Assembly: GCF_030272615.1 (NCBI RefSeq)
Contig: NC_081414.1
Coordinates: 811,869,069-811,933,068 of the forward strand
Origin: Cryptomeria japonica
Lineage: Eukaryota; Streptophyta; Pinopsida; Cupressales; Cupressaceae
Reading direction: 5' to 3'
DNA length: 64,000 nucleotides
Shown: positions 60,640-64,000 of the stretch, in pieces
Layout of the letters: the number at the start of each line of letters is the position of its first letter
How positions within the stretch are numbered: the first letter of the stretch is position 1
The notes under the pieces: generated by a model
The model's input: the letters and a program-made list of their open reading frames with translations, nothing else
Told to the model about the DNA's origin: nothing
Databases searched by the model: none
Position numbers and translations under genes: made by a program

Positions 60640-61454
60640 CACTCACACTCTCTCTTTAGATTTGGCTCACTCTCTCTCATTACCTACTCTCTGTATCTCA
60701 CTCACTCTCTCTCTCTCACTCAAACTCTTTCTCTCTCTTTCTCAGTCTCTCATTACCTATTCTCTCTCTCTCTCTCACTCTCTCTTATTACCTACTCTCT
60801 CTCTTATTACCTACTCTCTCTCTTTATCTCACTCACTCTCTCTGTCTCACTCACTCTCTCTCATTAGCTACTCTCTCTCTATCTCTCTCTCACTCACACT
60901 TTCTCTCTATCTCACTTACTCTCTCTCATTACCTACTCTCTCTCTCTATCTCACTCTCTCTGATTAGCTACTCTTTCTCTCTCTCTATGAACTCTATCCT
61001 CTTCTCTCTCTCTCCCTCCCTCTATGAACTCTCTCCTCTTTTATCTCCCTCATTATTTCTCTCTCTCTCTCTCCCTTTATGAACTCTATCCTCTTTTCTC
61101 TCTCTCCCTCATTCATTCTCTCACTCATTGTCTTTCAAATTACCTACTCTCCTTCTCTCTCTAGCTCTCTTTATTTTAATCATGTGTAAAAGTTAAATGT
61201 TTAAATTTATATTTGTAAATGTATTTTGGAAGGTGAAATGTAAATTAAATAGTAATTGTAAATTTTCATGTTTGTATATACATGTGTATAGTTAGATGTT
61301 TAAATGTTTAAATTTATTTTTGATATATTGAAATGTTACATTCTATATGCTTCTAATGTTATGTATAAATGTTCTCACTCACACTCTCTATCTATCTCAC
61401 TCACTCTCTCATTACCTACTCTCTCTCTCTCTATCTCACTCAATCTCTCATTAG

Positions 61455-61511
<57 letters not shown>

Positions 61512-61870
61512 TTACCTACTCTCTCTCTATCTCACTCACTCTCGCTAGATCTCTCTCTCTCTATGAACTCTCTCCTATTTTCTCTCTCTCCCTCTCTCAT
61601 TATCTCACTCCCTCTCTCTCTATGAACTCTATCCTCTTTTCTCTCCCTCTATGAAGTCTCTCCTCTTTTCTCTCTCTCCCTCTCTCATTATCTTACTCTC
61701 TCTCTCATTATCTACTCTCTCTTTCTCTTTATGAACTCTCTCTCTCTGTGAACTCTATCCTCTCTCTCTCTCTATTAACTCTCTCCTCTTTTCTCTCTCT
61801 CCCTCTCTTATTAGATACTCTCTCCTCTTTTATCTCTCTCCCTCATTAACTCTCTCTCACTCATTGTCTA
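60061..61870. repeat. CT-rich arrays with interspersed AT blocks
   Basis: CTCTCT runs with recurring CTCACTCACTCT, CATTACCTACTCTCT and TATGAACTCT words. AT blocks containing GTTAGATGTTTAAATGTTTAAA recur near 60300, 60570 and 61290. Ser/Leu-rich open frames here are repeat artefacts. Confidence 0.85.
60136..60510. repeat. CCTAGGACC minisatellite
   Basis: About ten copies of CCTAGGACCCCTTA-like units in two clusters (60136-60260 and 60423-60510). The CCTAGG core is palindromic. Confidence 0.65.
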
Positions 61871-62024
61871 AAGTTTTAATGTTTAAATTTATATTTGTAA
61901 ATGTTGTATTTAATTATAAAGTTTGAATGTTTAAATTTATATTTCTAAATGTTGTATTTAATTTTAAGTTTTTATTTTGAAGATGAAATGTAAATTAAAT
62001 AGTAATTGTAAATTTTCATGTTTG
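61234..62024. repeat. 41-bp exact repeat 750 bp apart, flanking a CT array
   Basis: TGAAATGTAAATTAAATAGT and the next ~21 bases occur identically at 61234-61274 and 61984-62024. The second copy lies just before the start of the proline-rich gene. Confidence 0.85.
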
Positions 62025-62066
62025 CATATATATGCAGATTATATTCACATAGTGGATTAGTTTGAC

Positions 62067-63071
62067 ATGGATAAGTTGTTAGCTCAGATGCCACGTCCAC
62101 CCCCTCCACCTCCACCCCCACCTCCACCCCCTCCACCTCCACCGTCACCTCCACCTCTACCTCCACCTACTCCCAAGGAGTTGAGGGATACCATGAGGAG
62201 GAATATTGCTTCCCTCTTGAGAGATATTAGTACCATTAGACATGATCCTCATCCTCCTCCATGACTAATACACCTTGCAGATAGTATGAAAGGTGTTGTC
62301 CATTCTATACAAAAACTGGATGGGAAGTTGGATAGATATCGCATGTTGAGAGATTCTATTTTTGCTTATTATTCTGATGGCCTATCTTATAAATAGGTCA
62401 ATGAGATGAAAATAAGAAAAAAAATTTAAACTTTTTTTTGTGAACCTGAAAATGGGTGAGGAGATAGATCCGAAAAAGTCACATATATCTATTAGATGGT
62501 GTAGGAACCTGCAGATTGTTGCACACTTTAGGGAGCATTGGTGGATGGTATTTGACCATCCACCACACTATAATCATGATGCGTTAATGTATTTTTTGAA
62601 AAAAATATGGGCAGAATTTGAATTGGGTAAAAACTCAATTACTTTGACCTCAAATCATTTCAACAGATTAGCCAAGGTATACCAAAGGATAGGCTAGGGG
62701 TCAAATTCAGTGATAGAGTTAGAAATCATGTGCATGATTATCCCCTTGTTCCTATTCCCACACCAGTTGTTCCTACACCCATTCATCATCGAGAAGTTGA
62801 ATCTTCTCTTAGTTCATTAAGTGCCCTTTCGAGCAATTTGTTAGATCAACTGCACTAGGTGAGGGTTGCCCCCAGCTTAGCACATGTTTGGATGAGTTGT
62901 GGGAATGTATGTATGGGTCCATAGAGTGAAGATGCCCCTAGAGGAGATGGTGATTTTGATGATGCTGATGCTTCCCATGGTGGTTATGATGATGCCAAGG
63001 AGGCTGCACATGCGGATGCCATCTCTTCATATGTTGATCTCCTGTGCGCAGATGATGATCAACCTATAGAG
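62067..63071 (+). pseudogene. Proline-rich broken gene of unknown family
   Basis: ATG at 62067, followed by MDKLLAQMPR and a polyproline run of about 25 residues, then a helical segment KELRDTMRRNIASLL. The frame continues past a TGA at 62262 (HLADSMKGVVHSIQKLDGKL) to a TAG near 62394. A second segment at 62455-62697 (RWCRNLQIVAHFREHWWM, MYFLKKIWAEFELGK) shifts frame near 62685; one missing base would explain it. It continues as DRLGVKFSDRVRNHVHDYPL and an acidic DGDFDDADASHGGYDDAKEA stretch to about 63071, where GAG/GTACAA could be a splice donor. I do not recognise the family. Its strand and position suggest it is the 5' part of the gene whose tandem exons follow. Confidence 0.45.
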
Positions 63072-63322
63072 GTACAAATTTAGTTATATAATTTATAGTG
63101 TAATATTAATTTCCTTATATGTACACATATGAACCATAACATGAGTCAATTTTTTTGAAAAGAGGATGGATCATACCACATCATTGAGGGGTTGACATCA
63201 TGTTACCTCGATACCTAGAGATGTTGATGCCCCATTTACAATATGCATTAATTTGAAGTACTTATATGCTTACTAATTTATGTACAACTTTGATTCATGT
63301 TCATTTTTTTTTGCAATTGTAG

Positions 63323-63400
63323 TCTTTTGGATTGTTTGATGGTGCATCACATGTATGCCTTCACCCATCAGTTACTTTGGTTGCACATGGCACACCATAT
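63323..63400 (+). CDS. Tandem unit 1, exon A (predicted, 26 codons)
   Basis: 78 nt bounded by TTGTAG and GTATGC, reading SFGLFDGASHV and then LHPSVTLVAHGTPY. Both splice signals are canonical. Whether it is expressed is unknown. Confidence 0.45.
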
Positions 63401-63486
63401 GTATGCTTTTCCATGATAAACTTGTAGTCTATATATATAATTTATGTATATACAAGTTTGATTCATGCTTTATCTATGTTGTTCAA

Positions 63487-63558
63487 GTCCAAACCACTAC
63501 TAGTATTGGTATGGATATGGGATTGAGCCAGATCCAACCGTCAACATTTTCATTTATG
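63487..63558 (+). pseudogene. Tandem unit 1, exon B with both splice sites lost
   Basis: 72 nt matching exon B of unit 2 (TSIGMDMGLSQIQPSTFSF). The acceptor reads TTCAA where unit 2 has TTCAG, and the donor reads AC where unit 2 has GT. The coding frame itself is open. Confidence 0.45.
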
Positions 63559-63640
63559 ACATGCATTAATTTGAAGTGTTTATATGCTTACTAATTTATG
63601 TACAACTCTAATTCATGTTCGTTATTTTTTATAATTGTAG

Positions 63641-63718
63641 GCTTCTGGATTGTTTGATGGTGCATCACATGTACGCCTTCACCAATCAGTTACTTTGGCT
63701 GCACATGACACACCATAT
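63641..63718 (+). CDS. Tandem unit 2, exon A (predicted, 26 codons)
   Basis: 78 nt bounded by TTGTAG and GTATTA, reading ASGLFDGASHVRLHQSVTLA and AHDTPY. The next intron is 93 nt. Confidence 0.5.
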
Positions 63719-63811
63719 GTATTATTTTATGTGATAAACTTGTAGTCTATATATATAGTTTATAATTTATGTATATACAAGTTTGATTCAGGCTTTATAT
63801 ATATTGTTCAG

Positions 63812-63883
63812 GTCAATACCACTACCACTATTGGCATGTCTACAGGATTGAGCCAGATGCAACCATTGACATTGTCATTTACG
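63812..63883 (+). CDS. Tandem unit 2, exon B (predicted, 24 codons)
   Basis: 72 nt bounded by GTTCAG and GTATGC, reading VNTTTTIGMSTGLSQMQPLT and LSFT. Lengths of 78 and 72 keep phase, so adding or removing units never shifts the frame. Confidence 0.5.
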
Positions 63884-63965
63884 GTATGCATTAATTTGAA
63901 GTGTTTACATGCTTACTAATTTATGTACAACTTTGATTCATGTTCGTTATTTTTTGCAATTATAG

Positions 63966-64000
63966 GCTTCTAGATTGTTTGATGGTGCATCACATGTATG
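63966..64000 (+). CDS. Tandem unit 3, exon A (partial at window edge)
   Basis: Begins after TTATAG and reads ASRLFDGASHV; cut by the end of the window. The 82-nt intron before it (63884-63965) is the same length as the matching intron 63559-63640. Confidence 0.45.

Overview
The window looks like intergenic DNA from a plant with a large, repeat-rich nuclear genome. The evidence is the set of element families: L1-type LINEs whose ORF2 ends in an RNase H domain, Ty1/copia elements primed by initiator-Met tRNA, a tRNA-like SINE, a Helitron helicase remnant and a small non-autonomous LTR element. No intact host gene is visible. A gymnosperm-like genome would fit, but the species cannot be fixed from sequence alone.

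Layout. 1-2.8 kb: LINE-a on the minus strand, running off the left edge. 2.8-13.7 kb: AT-rich DNA holding an ancient LTR retrotransposon (LTR-C, 4835-9731, direct target repeat GGATT) inserted in a degenerate TTAGGG-like minisatellite. 13.69-36.32 kb: a nest. LINE-b (plus strand) is bounded by a 16-bp target-site duplication, a poly(A) run and a 3' tail. Inside it sit a SINE (18.35-18.48 kb), Copia-A (18.92-26.26 kb, plus, TSD AATGG), a 680-bp TA-rich microsatellite and Copia-B (30.34-35.96 kb, minus, TSD CCCCT). 38.5-41.06 kb: decayed Helitron Rep/helicase. 43.5-47.14 kb: two copies of a module made of a long pyrimidine tract plus a ~280-bp conserved tail. 47.9-50.7 kb: TRIM-like element (TRIM-D) inside a microsatellite. 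52.0-58.3 kb: microsatellite followed by LINE-c on the minus strand. 59.5 kb: strong hairpin. 60.06-61.87 kb: more CT-rich arrays. 62.07-64 kb: a proline-rich broken gene of unknown family, followed by a tandem array of two-exon units (78 nt and 72 nt, short introns) that runs off the right edge.

How the parts relate. The insertions can be ordered: LINE-b first, then SINE and Copia-A (LTRs roughly 6% different by eye in the part compared), then Copia-B (10 differences in 703 bp by eye). Both Copia polyproteins stay in one frame over about 4 kb and are broken only by in-frame stops, mostly TAG at Gln or Trp positions, a pattern expected from methylcytosine deamination. All three LINEs show the same ORF1-stop/ORF2-start geometry (ATGA, or TTGA after one change). 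The SINE tail resembles the 3' tail of LINE-b, its probable mobilising partner. The least explained part is the exon-intron array at the right edge.
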